DNA of 64,000 bases from Salipiger aestuarii (GCF_003259905.1 NZ_QLMG01000005.1:62001-126000), one strand, 5' to 3'. Shown: positions 17,981 through 27,152, counted from the stretch's first letter. The notes: generated by a model from the sequence alone, not told the origin. Translations and numbers: made by a program.

Positions 17981-19852
17981 CTATGCCGCGTCGTTGCGTT
18001 TTTCCGCGAGCGCGGTGTAGAGCGCCGTTTCCAGTTCCTTTTCCAGCTCGCGCGCGCGTTTGACATAGGCTTCGTTCTCGGCTGACGGGACGGTCGGATC
18101 CCACAGCATCGCAAGCTCGGCCACGGTTTCGCGATCGTGGTGGTAAAAGGTCTCTTGCGCGATGGCGGCCTCGTATTCGCTCATGCCGACCTCTTCCAGC
18201 ACATAGCGTCCGGCCCGCAGCGAGCTGTCGAACATCTCGCGCACGATCTTGTTCGCCCCGGCCTGATACAGCTCGTACACATGGGTCCGGTCATGGGCGC
18301 GCGCCACGATGAACAGGTCCTCGCGGGTGCGCCGCGCAAAGCGCACCAGCTTGGTCGTGGCCTTGGGATCGTCCAGCCCCGCCACCAGAACCTTGGCATC
18401 CTTGATCCCGGCGGCGTGCAGCAGTTCGGGGCGGGTGGGATCGCCGAAAAAGCCGCGAAAACCGAATCTGCGCATCAGTTCGATGGTCTGCATGTCGTGG
18501 TCGATCACCACCGTCTTGAACCCCGAGCTTTGCACCAGCCGGTTGACGATCTGACCGAACCGCCCGATGCCCGCGATGATGATCGGTCCGTCCGCCTCGA
18601 TCGGGTCGTCGGGCCGGGTTTCGCGCGTGTCGGTCAGGCGCTTGGCGAGCAGGTCGAACAGAATGAACAGCAACGGCGTGATCAGCATCGACAGCGCCAC
18701 CACCAGCAACAGCCTTTGCCCCAGGTTCTGGGTAAAGATGTTCAGTTGCAGCGCGAACGAGATCAGCACGAACCCGAATTCCCCCGCCTGCGCCAGCGCC
18801 AGGGTAAACAGCCAGCGCCCGCGAACGCGCAGCCGAAAGATGTGGCTGAGCACATGCAGGATCGCGCCCTTGACGAAGATCATCCCGAGCGCGAGCCCGA
18901 GAATCACAAGGGGTTCCTGCATGAACGCCTGAAGGCTCACGCCCGCGCCGACGGTGATGAAGAACAGCCCCAGCAGCAGGCCCTTGAACGGCTCGATGTC
19001 GGATTCGAGCTGGTGGCGAAATTCCGAGTTCGCCAGCACGACACCCGCCAGAAAGGTGCCAAGGGCCGGTGAAAGGCCCACCAGTTCCATCAGAAAGGCG
19101 ATGCCCGCGACGATCAGCAGCGCCACCGCGGTGAACATCTCGGGCAGGCGGGCCGAGTGGATATGGCGAAACAGGGGGCGCGCGCCGAACACCCCGGCGA
19201 TGATGATCGCGGCCACGGCGGACAGCGTCACAAGCGCCACGCCCCAGCCGGGCAGCCCGTCGACAAGGCTCATGGCGTGGTGGGCGTCGGCGTCCCTGAG
19301 CGGCCGCTGGATCGACCCGTCGGGCGCAAGCGAGGCGGTGACCGGCACCGCAAGCAGGGGCAGCACGATCAGCATCGGGATCACCGCGATGTCCTGGGTG
19401 AGCAGCACGGAAAACGCCGACCGCCCGCCTCCCGACTGCATCAGCCCCTTTTCGCTCAGCGTTTGCAGAACGATCGCGGTCGAAGACAGCGCAAAGATCA
19501 TTCCGCAGGCCAGCGCCGGCCCCCAGGCCAGCCCCATCACCATCGCCGCCGCCATGATGGCCAGCGTGGTCAGCACGATCTGCGACCCGCCCAGCCCGAC
19601 AAGGCGGTGCCGCATGTCCCACAGCGCGCGCGGTTCCAGTTCCAGCCCGATGATGAACAGCATCATGACCACGCCAAATTCGGCGAAATGCAGCAGATCC
19701 TGGGTGGCGGACACCAGGTGCAGCACCGGACCGATGATGATCCCGGCCAAAAGGTATCCCAGCACCGACCCCAGCCCGAGTCGCGCGGCGATGGGCACGG
19801 CGATCACCGCCGCCAGAAGATAGATCGACGCCTGGAAAAGAAATCCGTCCAT
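17981..19852 (-). CDS. CPA2 monovalent cation:proton antiporter (KefB/KefC type)
   Basis: A 623-residue inner-membrane antiporter. The Na/H-exchanger domain (residues 5-400, about 12 helices) contains the acidic MMLFIIGLELEP and LTQDIAVIPM segments. A Rossmann-type RCK (TrkA-N) domain with GIGRFG (428-433) follows, then a charged C-terminal helix. This layout is that of glutathione-gated K+ efflux proteins. Gating by glutathione is not provable from sequence alone. The start at 19852 is the Met just before the first membrane helix. It is divergent from metZ. Confidence 0.92.
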   Translation of the reverse strand: MDGFLFQASIYLLAAVIAVPIAARLGLGSVLGYLLAGIIIGPVLHLVSATQDLLHFAEFGVVMMLFIIGLELEPRALWDMRHRLVGLGGSQIVLTTLAIMAAAMVMGLAWGPALACGMIFALSSTAIVLQTLSEKGLMQSGGGRSAFSVLLTQDIAVIPMLIVLPLLAVPVTASLAPDGSIQRPLRDADAHHAMSLVDGLPGWGVALVTLSAVAAIIIAGVFGARPLFRHIHSARLPEMFTAVALLIVAGIAFLMELVGLSPALGTFLAGVVLANSEFRHQLESDIEPFKGLLLGLFFITVGAGVSLQAFMQEPLVILGLALGMIFVKGAILHVLSHIFRLRVRGRWLFTLALAQAGEFGFVLISFALQLNIFTQNLGQRLLLVVALSMLITPLLFILFDLLAKRLTDTRETRPDDPIEADGPIIIAGIGRFGQIVNRLVQSSGFKTVVIDHDMQTIELMRRFGFRGFFGDPTRPELLHAAGIKDAKVLVAGLDDPKATTKLVRFARRTREDLFIVARAHDRTHVYELYQAGANKIVREMFDSSLRAGRYVLEEVGMSEYEAAIAQETFYHHDRETVAELAMLWDPTVPSAENEAYVKRARELEKELETALYTALAEKRNDAA

Positions 19853-20004
19853 GATGGGTCCTGTGCTGCTCGGGGGTATCTTGGGGCAGCGCGCGGGCGG
19901 GGGCAACAGCGCGTGGGTCCGCAGCGGCATCATCCCCGCGTGATCGCCCGGCCTGCGCATGCGCGCGCCGGTTGACGCAGGGTGGCGCGTGGGTGTATCG
20001 GGAC

Positions 20005-20060
20005 CTTCGTGGCGCTTTGTAACCGGATTGCGGGCCACGTTAAACAACCCGCTAAAGAGG
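20005..20060 (+). ncRNA. SAM-II riboswitch aptamer
   Basis: The sequence fits the SAM-II (metA) class. P1 forms between CGTGGC (20008-20013) and GCCACG (20034-20039). The loop holds the conserved TAACCGGATTGC, then GTTAAACAA, and a pseudoknot forms between GCGG (20030-20033) and CCGC (20049-20052), ending with GCTAAAGAGG. SAM-II riboswitches are characteristic of alphaproteobacterial methionine genes. It lies about 80 bases upstream of metZ and should bind S-adenosylmethionine to reduce expression. Confidence 0.9.
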
Positions 20061-20067
20061 TCAGACG

Positions 20068-20103
20068 AAAGCCCCTTTCGCTTGACCGCGTCGGGGCTTT
20101 TTT
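20068..20103 (+). terminator. Riboswitch-linked intrinsic terminator before metZ
   Basis: Stem AAAGCCCC (20068-20075) with GGGGCTTT (20093-20100), followed by more T to 20103. It sits between the SAM-II aptamer and metZ. The aptamer tail AAAGAGG (20054-20060) could pair with CCCCTTT (20072-20078) as an antiterminator, giving a transcriptional off-switch. Confidence 0.82.
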
Positions 20104-20137
20104 CATTTGGGCGGCAGCGGCCCGGAAGGACGAGATG

Positions 20138-21316
20138 ATGAGCGACAGCAAGACCCGCACCGCGCTGGTTCACGGTGGCACCAAACGCAGCCAGTGGAAC
20201 GAAGTGTCCGAGGCGATATTCCTGACCCAGGGCTTTGTCTATGACAGCGCCGAGGCGGCCGAGCAGCGGTTTCTCAAGGCGGGCGACGATGAATTCATCT
20301 ATGCCCGTTACGGCAACCCCACCATGCGCATGTTCGAGGACCGGCTGGCGGGCTACCTTGGCTACGAGGATGGTTTTGCCTGCACGTCGGGCATGGCGGC
20401 GGTGTCGGGCGCGCTGATGGCGCTGTGCAAGGCGGGTGATCGGGTGGTTGCGTCGCGGGCGCTGTTCGGGTCCTGCCTGTATGTGCTCGAAGAGGTTCTC
20501 GGGCGTTACGGGGTTGACATCGTGCTGGTCGACGGGCGCGACACCGCCGCCTGGGACGCGGCGTTGACGCCGGGCACGCGGGCGGTGTTCCTGGAATCGA
20601 TCTCGAACCCGACGCTTGAGGTGATCGACCTCGGCCATGTCTGCAGGGCGGCGCACAGGGTCGGCGCGCTTGTCATCGTAGACGATGCGATGGCAACGCC
20701 GGTGTTTTCCTACGCCCGCGACTGCGACGCGGATCTGGTGGTGATTTCGACCACCAAGCATGTGGACGGCCAGGGGCGGATGCTGGGCGGTATGATCTGC
20801 GGCAGCAAGGAGCTGATCCGTGGCCCCATCGAAGCCTACATGAAACACACCGGCGGCGCGATGAACCCGTTCGCCGCGTGGTCGCATCTCAAGGCGCTGG
20901 AGACGCTGGAATTGCGCGTGCGGGCGCAGGCGGCGGGCGCGGTGCAGGTCGCCGACGCGCTGTCGGGTCACGACAAGGTGTCCTTCGTGCATTATCCGAC
21001 GCACAGGGACCACCCCCAGCAGGAACTGGCGTTGCGCCAGGCGCCGTCGGGCGGCACGGTGCTGGCGTTCGAGATCAAGGGCGGAAAAGCCGCCTGTTTC
21101 CGCGTGCTGAACGCGCTGAACACGATCCTGATCTCGAATAATTTCGCCGATGCGAAATCCATCGTGACCCACCCGGCGACGACCACCCACCAGCGCCTTC
21201 CGCAAGAGCAGAAAGACACGCTGGGCATCACGCCGGGACTGGTGCGTCTGTCGATCGGGCTGGAAGATCCGGCGGACATCATCGCCGACCTGATGCAGGC
21301 GCTTGAAGCTGCCTGA
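20138..21316 (+). CDS. metZ: O-succinylhomoserine sulfhydrylase
   Basis: A 392-residue PLP enzyme of the Cys/Met metabolism family that makes homocysteine directly from sulfide and O-succinylhomoserine. Lys207 in STTKHVDGQG is the PLP lysine. The N-terminal RTALVHGGTKRSQWNEVSEA and YARYGNPT are characteristic of MetZ. An ATG at 20138 (7 bases after AAGGA) is preferred to the adjacent ATG at 20135. Control by the SAM-II riboswitch and terminator just upstream fits methionine feedback. O-acetylhomoserine use (MetY-like) is possible, but the motifs favour MetZ. Confidence 0.94.
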   Translation: MSDSKTRTALVHGGTKRSQWNEVSEAIFLTQGFVYDSAEAAEQRFLKAGDDEFIYARYGNPTMRMFEDRLAGYLGYEDGFACTSGMAAVSGALMALCKAGDRVVASRALFGSCLYVLEEVLGRYGVDIVLVDGRDTAAWDAALTPGTRAVFLESISNPTLEVIDLGHVCRAAHRVGALVIVDDAMATPVFSYARDCDADLVVISTTKHVDGQGRMLGGMICGSKELIRGPIEAYMKHTGGAMNPFAAWSHLKALETLELRVRAQAAGAVQVADALSGHDKVSFVHYPTHRDHPQQELALRQAPSGGTVLAFEIKGGKAACFRVLNALNTILISNNFADAKSIVTHPATTTHQRLPQEQKDTLGITPGLVRLSIGLEDPADIIADLMQALEAA

Positions 21317-21363
21317 GCAAGGCGGCGGAAATCTTCGGGGATAGAAACCATTGGAAATATCGC

Positions 21364-21384
21364 GGGGCAGGGCTTATCTGTCCC
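21364..21384 (+). promoter_or_regulatory. Hairpin in the folE2 leader
   Basis: GGGGCAG (21364-21370) pairs with CTGTCCC (21378-21384) across a seven-base loop, and flanking GCG/CGC bases can extend it. It ends about 20 bases ahead of the folE2 ribosome site. I compared it from memory with the THF-II (folE) RNA and see no convincing match, so this is a structure of unknown function. Confidence 0.35.
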
Positions 21385-21415
21385 GTGACCCGCACAGCCC
21401 CCAGGGATGCCAGAG

Positions 21416-22507
21416 ATGAACATCCATACGCCCGACCTGAACCTTGAGCCCAGCCGCGACGACGCGGCCCAGGCGCTTGCGCTGCTGCGCCGCTATATCG
21501 CCGGGGCCGGCGACGGAGACCTTGCCGCCGTCGATCCGGACCTTGTGGCGTTGCGCGACGGGCTGCCCTATCCGGATCTTGCGCGCGATTATCCCGACGG
21601 GTTCGTCGCCGACGCTGCCTATCGCGCCACGCTTCCCGACCTTCAGAACGGCCCCGCCTCGCTGATCCGGGGCGAAAACCGGGCGATCCAGCATGTGGGG
21701 ATTTCCAATTTCCGTCTGCCGCTGCGCTATCGCTCCCGTGGCGTCGGGGACTTGATGCTGGAAACCTCGGTCACCGGCACGGTCAGCCTTGAGGCGGGCA
21801 AGAAGGGCATCAACATGTCGCGCATCATGCGCAGCTTTTATGTTCATGCGGAAAAGTCGTTCTCCTTTGACGTGATCGAAGCGGCGCTGGACGATTACAA
21901 GACGGACCTTGGCAGTTTCGATGCCCGGATCATGATGCGCCTGTCGTTTCCGGTGAAAATGGACAGCCTGCGGTCGGGCCTGTCGGGGTATCAGTATTAC
22001 GACATCGCGCTGGAATTGATCGAAGTGCAGGGGCTGCGCCAGCGGTTGCTGCACCTGGATTACGTGTACAGCTCGACCTGCCCGTGTTCGCTGGAACTGG
22101 CGGAACACGCCCGGCGCACGCGCGGGCAGCTTGCGACGCCGCATTCGCAGCGGTCGGTCGCCCGGTTGTCGGTGCAGATGAAGCCGGGGCGTAGCCTGTG
22201 GTTCGAGGACGTGATCGACCTGTGCCGCGCCGCCGTGCCGACCGAAACCCAGGTGATGGTGAAACGCGAAGACGAGCAGGCGTTTGCCGAGCTCAACGCC
22301 GCCAATCCGATCTTTGTCGAAGACGCGGCGCGGCTGTTTGCCGAACAATTGCACGCAGACCCCCGTATCGGCGATTTCCGCGTGCTTGCCAGCCATCAGG
22401 AAAGTCTGCATTCCCATGATGCGGTATCCGTGTTGACCGAAGGCGCGACATTCGCCTCCCAAAGCCTGGACCCGGCTCTGTTCGCAAGTCTGCACCACGC
22501 CGGCTGA
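21416..22507 (+). CDS. folE2: GTP cyclohydrolase FolE2 (type IB)
   Basis: A 363-residue enzyme converting GTP to dihydroneopterin triphosphate, the first step of folate synthesis. Family blocks include LPDLQNGPASLIRGENRAIQHVGISNFRLP, GTVSLEAGKKGINMSR and the catalytic Cys222-Pro-Cys224 region SSTCPCS. FolE2 can use Mn or Zn, in contrast to zinc-only FolE. The ATG at 21416 (MNIHTPDL) is preferred to the one at 21407, which is only two bases from the AGGG motif. Confidence 0.95.
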   Translation: MNIHTPDLNLEPSRDDAAQALALLRRYIAGAGDGDLAAVDPDLVALRDGLPYPDLARDYPDGFVADAAYRATLPDLQNGPASLIRGENRAIQHVGISNFRLPLRYRSRGVGDLMLETSVTGTVSLEAGKKGINMSRIMRSFYVHAEKSFSFDVIEAALDDYKTDLGSFDARIMMRLSFPVKMDSLRSGLSGYQYYDIALELIEVQGLRQRLLHLDYVYSSTCPCSLELAEHARRTRGQLATPHSQRSVARLSVQMKPGRSLWFEDVIDLCRAAVPTETQVMVKREDEQAFAELNAANPIFVEDAARLFAEQLHADPRIGDFRVLASHQESLHSHDAVSVLTEGATFASQSLDPALFASLHHAG

Positions 22508-22651
22508 TCTGCCGGGCCGTTCGGCGCGACGCGGCGCCGTGTTGCGCGCGTTGCTGCGTTGCAGCAATTGGGGGCGCCGGCGTTGGGAAATCCCTGCAAG
22601 ATGCCCTGACCCTGCCGGCCCGGGGACACCCGGCCGCGCAGAGGGTTCCGT

Positions 22652-22879
22652 ATGAGCATGGGCAATGTCGCGATCGGCATGGGGCGCATGTCGCTTGGCG
22701 CCCGGATCGACACCTGTTTCGCCATGATGGGCTTTGACGTGAACCCCCGTGGACGGCGCCGGGCGCGCATGGCGCAGATCATCGGCCCTGCTATGAAAAG
22801 CGCCGCGCAACCGGCGCGCATGGGGCTGACGCGCGACGATATTCCGCCGCGCGTCTTCAAAGGCCTGCCGACCGGTTAG
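22652..22879 (+). CDS. Small hypothetical basic protein
   Basis: A 75-residue, Met/Arg-rich protein I do not recognise. A GAGG lies at suitable distance before the ATG. The middle has a basic patch (NPRGRRRARM) and the end a short LTRDDIPPRVFKGLPTG. It somewhat recalls small DUF1127-like proteins of this order but lacks their signature. It sits alone between folE2 and trkH. Confidence 0.5.
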   Translation: MSMGNVAIGMGRMSLGARIDTCFAMMGFDVNPRGRRRARMAQIIGPAMKSAAQPARMGLTRDDIPPRVFKGLPTG

Positions 22880-22968
22880 GCCCCCGCAGCCACGCCGCGC
22901 AAACAACCCGACGCGCCGGTCACGCCGCTGCTTGACAGGCGCGCGCGCACGGTTCAACGCTCTGCCTC

Positions 22969-24417
22969 ATGTTCGATCTTCGCCCCGTCGCCTATGTCAT
23001 CGGCCTGCTTGTCGCGACGTTGGGCGCGACCATGTTCCTGCCCATGTTGGTCGACATCGCCGAAGGGCGCGGCGAATGGCATGTCTTTCTGGAATGCGGG
23101 GTGTTCACCGTGCTTGCGGGCGGGCTGACGTCGCTTGCCTGCGCCAATGCGGTGAAGGAGGGGCTGACGCTTCAGCAGACGTTCTTGCTGACCGTCGGTG
23201 TCTGGGCGGCGCTGCCGCTGTTCGGCGGGCTGCCGTTCATCTTCGGTGCGACCGAGGCCAGCTTTACCGACGCCTATTTCGAGGCGATGTCAGGCCTGAC
23301 GACCACCGGATCGACGGTATTCACCGGGCTGGACGACCTGCCGATGGGCTTGCTGCTGTGGCGCGGCATCCTGCAATGGCTGGGGGGCATCGGCATCATC
23401 GTGGTGGCCATGGTGTTCCTGCCCGAATTGCGCGTGGGGGGCATGCAGGTGTTCCGCTCGGAGGCGTTCGAGACCATGGGCAAGATCCTGCCCCGCGCCA
23501 CGGAAATCGCCTCGTCGATCTCGACCATCTATGTGGCGCTGACGCTGGCGTGCGCGGTGGCGTATCTGCTGTGCGGCATGAACGCGTTCGACGCGACGGT
23601 GCATGCGCTGACGACCCTGTCGACGGGGGGCTTTTCCAACTACGATGCCAGCTTCGGCACATTCCAGGGGCCGGCGGAATATGTGGCGTCGTGCTTCATG
23701 GTGGCCGCCGCGCTGCCATTCGTGCGCTATGTGCAGATGCTGAACGGTCACTACAGCCCGTTCTGGCGCGACAGCCAGATCATCGTCTTCCTGCTGACCA
23801 TCCTTGCGCTGGTTGCGGTGATGGCGGGCACGTTGCTGATGCTGTTTCCGCATCATCCCGAACAGGCGATCCGCGAATCTCTGTTCAACATCACCTCGAT
23901 CATCTCGGGCACGGGCTATGCGTCGGTCGATTACATGAGCTGGGGGCCGTTCATCATCACGATGTTTTTCTTTATCGGCCTGATCGGAGGCTGCGCGGGC
24001 TCGACCACCTGTTCGGTCAAGATCTTTCGCTACCAGATTTTGTTCGCGTCGGTCCGCGTTCAGCTGAAACGCATCCGCGCGCCCCATGGCGTGTTCATCC
24101 CGCGCTTTCAGGGGCGCCAGGTGGATGACGAGACGCTGTCATCGGTGCTGGCGTTCTTTGCGTTCTTCGTGGTGTCGCTGGGCGTGCTGTCGGTGGGTCT
24201 GGGCATGACCGGTCTGGATTTCATCACCTCGATCAGCGGGGCGGCGACGGCGCTGGCCAATGTCGGCCCCGGCCTTGGCAGCGAAATCGGCCCGGCGGGC
24301 AATTTCGCGGGTATCAACGACGCCGCGAAATGGATGCTGGCCTTTGCGATGCTGACCGGCCGGCTGGAGGTGATGGCGGTGTTCGCGCTGTTCACTCCGC
24401 GCTTCTGGCAGGGTTAG
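22969..24417 (+). CDS. trkH: TrkH family potassium uptake protein
   Basis: A 482-residue membrane channel subunit importing K+ with TrkA. Four selectivity-filter-like P-loops are visible, for example MSGLTTTGST, LTTLSTGGFSNYD, ISGTGYASVDY and ATALANVGPGLG, each bringing a Gly to the pore. About ten transmembrane helices. No trkA gene is adjacent. The stop overlaps the convergent DMT gene by four bases. Confidence 0.95.
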   Translation: MFDLRPVAYVIGLLVATLGATMFLPMLVDIAEGRGEWHVFLECGVFTVLAGGLTSLACANAVKEGLTLQQTFLLTVGVWAALPLFGGLPFIFGATEASFTDAYFEAMSGLTTTGSTVFTGLDDLPMGLLLWRGILQWLGGIGIIVVAMVFLPELRVGGMQVFRSEAFETMGKILPRATEIASSISTIYVALTLACAVAYLLCGMNAFDATVHALTTLSTGGFSNYDASFGTFQGPAEYVASCFMVAAALPFVRYVQMLNGHYSPFWRDSQIIVFLLTILALVAVMAGTLLMLFPHHPEQAIRESLFNITSIISGTGYASVDYMSWGPFIITMFFFIGLIGGCAGSTTCSVKIFRYQILFASVRVQLKRIRAPHGVFIPRFQGRQVDDETLSSVLAFFAFFVVSLGVLSVGLGMTGLDFITSISGAATALANVGPGLGSEIGPAGNFAGINDAAKWMLAFAMLTGRLEVMAVFALFTPRFWQG

Positions 24418-25289
24418 GTCTTTTTCTGTGCCAACTGTTCGCGCCAGAGCGTAAACAGCCCGGCAGCGACGATGATGGCCGCACCGATCACCACATTGGG
24501 CCGCAGCGTCTCGTCGAACAGTGTCATGCCGATGGTTGCGGCGAACACCAGCTGAAGGTAGGCAAAGGGCTGCACCGCAGACGCCTCGGCGACCTCGTAG
24601 ACCTTGATCAGGGTGAAATGCCCCGCCGTGCCGGTAAAGCACAGCACGATCATCCAGCCCCAGTCAGGGCCGGACATCGGTTCCCAAAAGAACGCGCCCA
24701 CCGCAGTGGCGGTGATGGCGCCGGACACGCCGGTCCAGAAGAACGAGGTCGCCGCGCTGTCACGCCGCGCCACATAGCGCGTCAGCAGTCCGTAGAGCGC
24801 GAACATCAGCGCCGCCAGCAACGGCACCGCCGCCAGGGGCGAAAACACCCCCCCCGTGGGTTGCAGGATGATGACCACCCCGACAAAGCCGACACCAATG
24901 GCCGACCAGCGTTTCCAGCCGACCCTTTCCCCCAGGATCGGCCCCGAGAGCGCGGCGATCAGCAGCGGATAGACGGTGAACACCGCATGGCTTTCGGTAA
25001 GGCCCAGCAGCACGAACGCGCTGATCATCACCCAGATCTCGGCCACCAGCAGCACGCCGCGAAAGATCTGCAACACCGGCTGTGTGGTCCTGACCGCACC
25101 GCGCAGACCGCCCGCCTTGCGCGCCGCCACCGCCATCACGAAGGCGGCAAAGAACCAGTAGCGGATCATCACCACCATATAGACGTTGTATTCGCCCGAC
25201 ACATGCCGCGAGATCCCGTCCTGGATCGCGAACACAAATGTCGTCAGTATCATAAGCCAGATTCCAAGCCTGGTGTTCTGTTCCGTCAT
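24414..25289 (-). CDS. DMT (EamA) family transporter
   Basis: A 291-residue inner-membrane protein with about ten helices arranged as two EamA repeats (residues 8-140 and 155-285). This is the drug/metabolite transporter fold; the substrate cannot be read from sequence. The start overlaps the mnmD stop (ATGA), so it is translated from the mnmD transcript, although a functional link is doubtful. The stop overlaps trkH on the other strand. Confidence 0.9.
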   Translation of the reverse strand: MTEQNTRLGIWLMILTTFVFAIQDGISRHVSGEYNVYMVVMIRYWFFAAFVMAVAARKAGGLRGAVRTTQPVLQIFRGVLLVAEIWVMISAFVLLGLTESHAVFTVYPLLIAALSGPILGERVGWKRWSAIGVGFVGVVIILQPTGGVFSPLAAVPLLAALMFALYGLLTRYVARRDSAATSFFWTGVSGAITATAVGAFFWEPMSGPDWGWMIVLCFTGTAGHFTLIKVYEVAEASAVQPFAYLQLVFAATIGMTLFDETLRPNVVIGAAIIVAAGLFTLWREQLAQKKT

Positions 25290-25960
25290 AGGGGGCGCTC
25301 CGCTCGGGTCATGTGCCGCTTGCGCCCGTATCCGGGCAGGCGCGTCACTTCAAGCTTTGCCGCCTGCAACGCGCGCCGGACATGTCCCGCCGCCGTGTAG
25401 GTCGCCGCCGTGCCTCCCGGAGCCATGTGTCGGGCAACCTGCGACATCAGCGCCGCGCCCCAAAGCTCGGGGTTTTTCGCGGGCGAAAATCCATCCAGAA
25501 ACCATGCGTCCGCCATGCCGGTCCAGTCGGGCAGGGTGGTGCGCGCGTCGCCGTCGATCCGTTCGAAATGCAGGTCGGGCAGGCGGACGATGCGCGCATC
25601 CGCGCGCCAGAAGGGCGCCAGTTCAGCCGCTATTCCGGCCAGGTCGGCAAAGGCCGCCTGCGCGCGGATCATATCTGCGGCGGCCATGGGAAAGGCCTCG
25701 AACGTGGTGAACCGCAGCACGCCATTCGCGCCGCTGTCGCGCCACAGCGCCAGCGTGGCCAGCAGGTTCAGCCCCGTGCCAAAACCCAGCTCGGCCACAT
25801 GGAACCCGTCTCGGAACCGCTTTGGCAGGCCGTTGCCCGCCAGAAAGGTGTGGCGCGTTTCGGCCAGCCCGTCGTCGAGCGAAAAGTAAGGATCATCGAA
25901 GCGGGCCGACACCGGCACCTCTCCGTCGCGCCAGATCGGCGCCTCGGGCTGGTTCGTCAT
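25286..25960 (-). CDS. mnmD: tRNA (5-methylaminomethyl-2-thiouridine) methyltransferase MnmD
   Basis: A 224-residue SAM-dependent methyltransferase of the DUF752/MnmC N-domain family that completes mnm5s2U34 in tRNA anticodons. ELGFGTGLNLL is the SAM-binding loop and DAWFLDGFSPAKNPELW is the family signature. In E. coli this activity is the first half of bifunctional MnmC; here it is a separate gene. Start MTNQPEAP at 25960. It is divergent from the matching FAD oxidoreductase gene across 47 bases. Confidence 0.93.
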   Translation of the reverse strand: MTNQPEAPIWRDGEVPVSARFDDPYFSLDDGLAETRHTFLAGNGLPKRFRDGFHVAELGFGTGLNLLATLALWRDSGANGVLRFTTFEAFPMAAADMIRAQAAFADLAGIAAELAPFWRADARIVRLPDLHFERIDGDARTTLPDWTGMADAWFLDGFSPAKNPELWGAALMSQVARHMAPGGTAATYTAAGHVRRALQAAKLEVTRLPGYGRKRHMTRAERPL

Positions 25961-26007
25961 GATGGTCTGTCCTAGAACTGGCGCGACCATGCAGAAGGGG
26001 GCGGGCA

Positions 26008-27048
26008 ATGACAAGCATCGACGTGACCGTGCGGGGGGCGGGGATATTCGGTCTGTCGATCGCCTGGACCTGTGTGCAGGCGGGCGCAAGGGTGCGCGTG
26101 GTCGACCCGTTCGGCCCCGGTATGGGGTCGTCGGGGGGGCTGGTCGGTGCGCTTGCCCCGCATGTTCCGGAAAACTGGAACGCGAAAAAACAGATCCAGC
26201 TGGAAAGCCTTTTGATGGCGCGGTCCTTTTGGGCGGGCATCGAAGCCGCGGGCGGGGTGTCGCCGGATTACGCCCGCTCGGGCAGGCTGCAACCGGTCCA
26301 GGACGACCGCGCGCTGGATCTGGCGCGCACCCGGTCGGAAACCGCCCGCGCGCTTTGGCAGCATCACGCCACATGGGATCTGATCCGCGCCGAGATAGCA
26401 GGGCCCTGGGCCCCCGTTACCCCGTCGGGCTGGTTGATCCGCGACACGCTGTCGGCGCGCCTGTCGCCGCGCCGTGCGGCGGCGGCGCTGGTCGCGGCGT
26501 TGAACGCGCGCGGCGTCGACATAACGTCCGACGCGCCGGACGAAGGCCAGGTGCTGCACGCCACCGGCTGGCATGGCCTGCGCGCGCTGTCACAGGATCT
26601 GGGCAAGGCTGTCGGCGCTGGGGTGAAAGGTCAGTCGCTCCTGCTGCGCCATGACGCGGGCGATGCGCCGCAGATCTTTGCGGGCGGCTTGCACATTGTG
26701 CCGCATCACGACGGCACTGTCGCGATCGGGTCGACTTCGGAACGTGACTTCGACGATCCTGCCGGGTGTGACGCGCAATGCGATGATCTGCACGCGCGCG
26801 CGCTTGCCGTCCTGCCGGTGCTGCGCGGCGCCGAGGTCGTCGAACGCTGGGCGGGCGTGCGTCCCCGCGCCAAAAGCCGTGCGCCGATGCTTGGTCCCTG
26901 GCCGGACCGCCCCGGTCACTACATTGCCAACGGCGGCTTCAAGATCGGGTTTGGCATGGCGCCCCGCGTGGCGCGGATCATGGCCACGCTGTTGCTTGAG
27001 CGCCGCGACATCATTCCGGATGGCTTTCGCGTCAGCGACTCGTTGTGA
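26008..27048 (+). CDS. FAD-dependent oxidoreductase, MnmC C-domain-like
   Basis: A 346-residue DAO-family flavoprotein. The N-terminal Rossmann motif GAGIFGLSIAW binds FAD. A GSTSERDFDDP block and the C-terminal GLHIVPHHDGTVAIGST and NGGFKIGFG segments follow the MnmC2 pattern. MnmC2 oxidatively removes the carboxymethyl group from cmnm5U34 to give nm5U, the substrate of MnmD. Position next to a free-standing mnmD strongly supports this role, though a general amino-acid oxidase cannot be excluded. Preceded by a GGGGGCGGGCA-type purine-rich region. Confidence 0.85.
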   Translation: MTSIDVTVRGAGIFGLSIAWTCVQAGARVRVVDPFGPGMGSSGGLVGALAPHVPENWNAKKQIQLESLLMARSFWAGIEAAGGVSPDYARSGRLQPVQDDRALDLARTRSETARALWQHHATWDLIRAEIAGPWAPVTPSGWLIRDTLSARLSPRRAAAALVAALNARGVDITSDAPDEGQVLHATGWHGLRALSQDLGKAVGAGVKGQSLLLRHDAGDAPQIFAGGLHIVPHHDGTVAIGSTSERDFDDPAGCDAQCDDLHARALAVLPVLRGAEVVERWAGVRPRAKSRAPMLGPWPDRPGHYIANGGFKIGFGMAPRVARIMATLLLERRDIIPDGFRVSDSL

Positions 27049-27152
27049 ACCACCCCGTCAGAAGCCTGCGCGCGGTTCGCCGGACCCCGGACCATTCCCG
27101 CCCGAGACCGCCTCCCGCGCCACTGGCCCGGGCGCCTCAGAGCGCGACCGTA

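Noticed and set aside
17981-21205. An apparent 1074-residue antiporter with a long N-terminal extension
   Set aside because: The extension beyond 19852 runs antisense through the riboswitch and metZ, has no homology-like content, and the membrane domain starts cleanly at Met 19852.
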